From Pseudomonadota bacterium (GTDB lineage: Bacteria > Pseudomonadota > Gammaproteobacteria > UBA1113), in contig JAJXVQ010000053.1 of the NCBI GenBank assembly GCA_021782065.1, positions 1-7,606 of the forward strand: a stretch of DNA of 7,606 nucleotides, written 5' to 3'. A program made the translations under genes and the position numbers. Positions 6,763 through 7,606 of the stretch are shown piece after piece. Position 1 is the stretch's first letter. Each line of letters starts with the position of its first letter. Below the pieces are notes generated by a model. That model was not told the DNA's origin. It saw only the letters and a program-made list of their open reading frames with translations, and ran no database searches.

Positions 6763-6818
6763 AAGGGAAGATTAAGGCCCATGTGCTCTAAGATCTAAGC
6801 ACATGGACCATTTCCCTT
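6763..6818 (-). terminator. Hairpin after the vWA-like gene, possible intrinsic terminator
   Basis: CCATGTGCT (6779-6787) and AGCACATGG (6798-6806) form a perfect 9 bp stem with a 10-nt loop. It extends past one mismatch with GG/CC and, across an internal loop, with AAGGGAA (6763-6769)/TTCCCTT (6812-6818). It starts about 20 nt after the stop codon of the minus-strand gene. Reading on the minus strand, the inner stem is followed by TTAATCTT, a weak U-rich run, so termination is plausible but not certain. It could instead protect the 3' end of the mRNA. Confidence 0.5.
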
Positions 6819-6839
6819 ATTATGATGTAGATATCATAT

Positions 6840-7606
6840 CTATTGCGGGCTTAAATTTGCAGGTACTTCGGGGGTAGATTGAGCCAATGTAGACCTAGAA
6901 CCCGATGTAACAGGGCTATCTCTTCCAAGCCTGCCTATCACTGGCGATGTAGAAGGATTAGAAGCAGAGGATGAAGAGATGGGATTGCCTTCAGAACTAT
7001 TAAGAGTGTCCTGTTTTTGACGTAAAATCAAATTATACTCTTCAATTTTCTTCTGCAAATCGGTTTGCAGTCCTAGAACAATTTGTTGGGATACTTTACT
7101 ACAGAATGTATTCATCTCACTAAGAACCTCATTTAGTTGGGCGATTTTCCTTGCTAAGACCACATCCCCATCCATATAAATAGTTTCTACTCTGTCTTGA
7201 TATGCTATCATGCAGCTGTGCGCTTGAGTTCTAGTAAGCTGCAGTGTCACCTGGCCCAATGCCAACTCTTGCCCTATAGTAGGCGACTTGAAAGAAACTG
7301 TTACCGGATTTTCAGATAAAGGTATAGTGACTTCCGCCACAACATGCGGCCGCCCCGATAAACAAATAGGGAAAGTACGTGTTTCTTCTAATCCTTCTAT
7401 CGTCGTTTTAAATTCAGCCATCACCCGACTATACTCAAAATCTTGAATTTTTTGAATAATGTGCTCAAGATTATCAAAGTGATCTAGCCTTGTATATTCT
7501 TTACGTAAAGCAATTCCTGCCAGTTTATTCAACACATCTTCATTTACCTTTCCATAACCAATAGCATGAATTTCAGGAGGTATAGAACCTTTATTTACAG
7601 CTTTCT
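6840..7606 (-). CDS. Putative vWA-domain protein, C-terminal part (5' end outside window)
   Basis: Seen: the minus-strand frame is open from the window edge to a TAG (6842-6840), giving 254 residues. The GTG at 7535 is internal, because the frame continues upstream without a stop and the residues there look like real protein. Visible residues 8-45, around IPPEIHAIGYGKVNEDVLNK and then DHFDNLEHIIQKI, resemble the last strand and helix of a von Willebrand factor A domain (hAIGvG...ee.L..lA...d.fdeLe.ii..I). The MIDAS motif would lie upstream and cannot be checked. A beta-rich region follows (about 70-145), as is common after vWA domains, then a probable coiled coil (about 150-198, many Q/E/K/L) and a Ser/Pro/Thr/Asn-rich, likely disordered tail over the last 53 residues. 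No membrane segment is visible in this part. Function is unknown. A secreted or effector role is possible, but nothing here shows it. Confidence 0.65.
   Translation of the reverse strand, partial: KAVNKGSIPPEIHAIGYGKVNEDVLNKLAGIALRKEYTRLDHFDNLEHIIQKIQDFEYSRVMAEFKTTIEGLEETRTFPICLSGRPHVVAEVTIPLSENPVTVSFKSPTIGQELALGQVTLQLTRTQAHSCMIAYQDRVETIYMDGDVVLARKIAQLNEVLSEMNTFCSKVSQQIVLGLQTDLQKKIEEYNLILRQKQDTLNSSEGNPISSSSASNPSTSPVIGRLGRDSPVTSGSRSTLAQSTPEVPANLSPQ

Larger units (their letters stand above)
6433..6839. other. Gene-free gap with promoter, palindromes and hairpin
   Basis: These 407 bp separate two minus-strand genes. They contain the lipoprotein promoter (6483-6511), a perfect 10 bp palindrome AGAAGCTTCT (6541-6550), the odd palindrome AGGCCAT-T-ATGGCCT (6610-6624) and a strong hairpin below the vWA-like gene (6763-6818). 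A 52-codon plus-strand frame (ATG 6595 to TAA 6751-6753) and a 36-codon minus-strand frame (6615-6508) exist but have no convincing ribosome site or family. The stretch 6630-6745 has no assigned role. Confidence 0.6.

Noticed and set aside
7533..7535. GTG at 7535 as start of the minus-strand gene (231 residues)
   Set aside because: The frame stays open to the window edge and the upstream residues complete a vWA-like strand and helix. No ribosome site suits this GTG.

Overview
The window looks like a chromosomal segment of a moderately AT-rich gammaproteobacterium. The evidence is the murE-murF-mraY-murD order of the division/cell-wall (dcw) cluster, a MurE fragment with the DNPR meso-diaminopimelate signature, a Pseudomonas-type low-specificity threonine aldolase, and a SlyB/Pcp-type outer-membrane lipoprotein. 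A relative of the Legionellales is my guess from the overall feel of the genes. Nothing in the sequence proves it.

Positions 1-4269 (+ strand) hold the dcw part: the 3' end of murE, complete murF and mraY, and complete murD. Together they make UDP-MurNAc-pentapeptide in the cytoplasm and load it onto undecaprenyl phosphate as lipid I. murE, murF and mraY are tightly packed (24 and 7 bp gaps) and surely co-transcribed. murD is set apart by a 175 bp gap that contains a GC-rich palindromic repeat. A diverged copy of the same repeat, in the same orientation, lies just after murD. The usual next genes (ftsW, murG, murC) do not follow, so the cluster is broken after murD.

Positions 4270-4675 are a gene-free convergent gap holding the second palindromic repeat and an unrelated third element (4556-4648) bounded by 8 bp inverted repeats.

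Positions 4676-7606 (- strand) hold a threonine aldolase (ltaE), a glycine-zipper lipoprotein with a textbook sigma70 promoter, a 407 bp gap with hairpins, and the 3' part of a gene cut by the window edge. The open frame of that last gene continues to the edge. Its first visible residues look like the C-terminal end of a von Willebrand factor A domain, followed by a beta-rich region, a probable coiled coil and a Ser/Pro/Thr-rich tail.

I see no CRISPR array, tRNA, rRNA, intact insertion sequence or phage gene. The coding part is mostly ordinary. The signals most worth following are the structured repeats around murD, the break in the dcw cluster, and the vWA-like protein.
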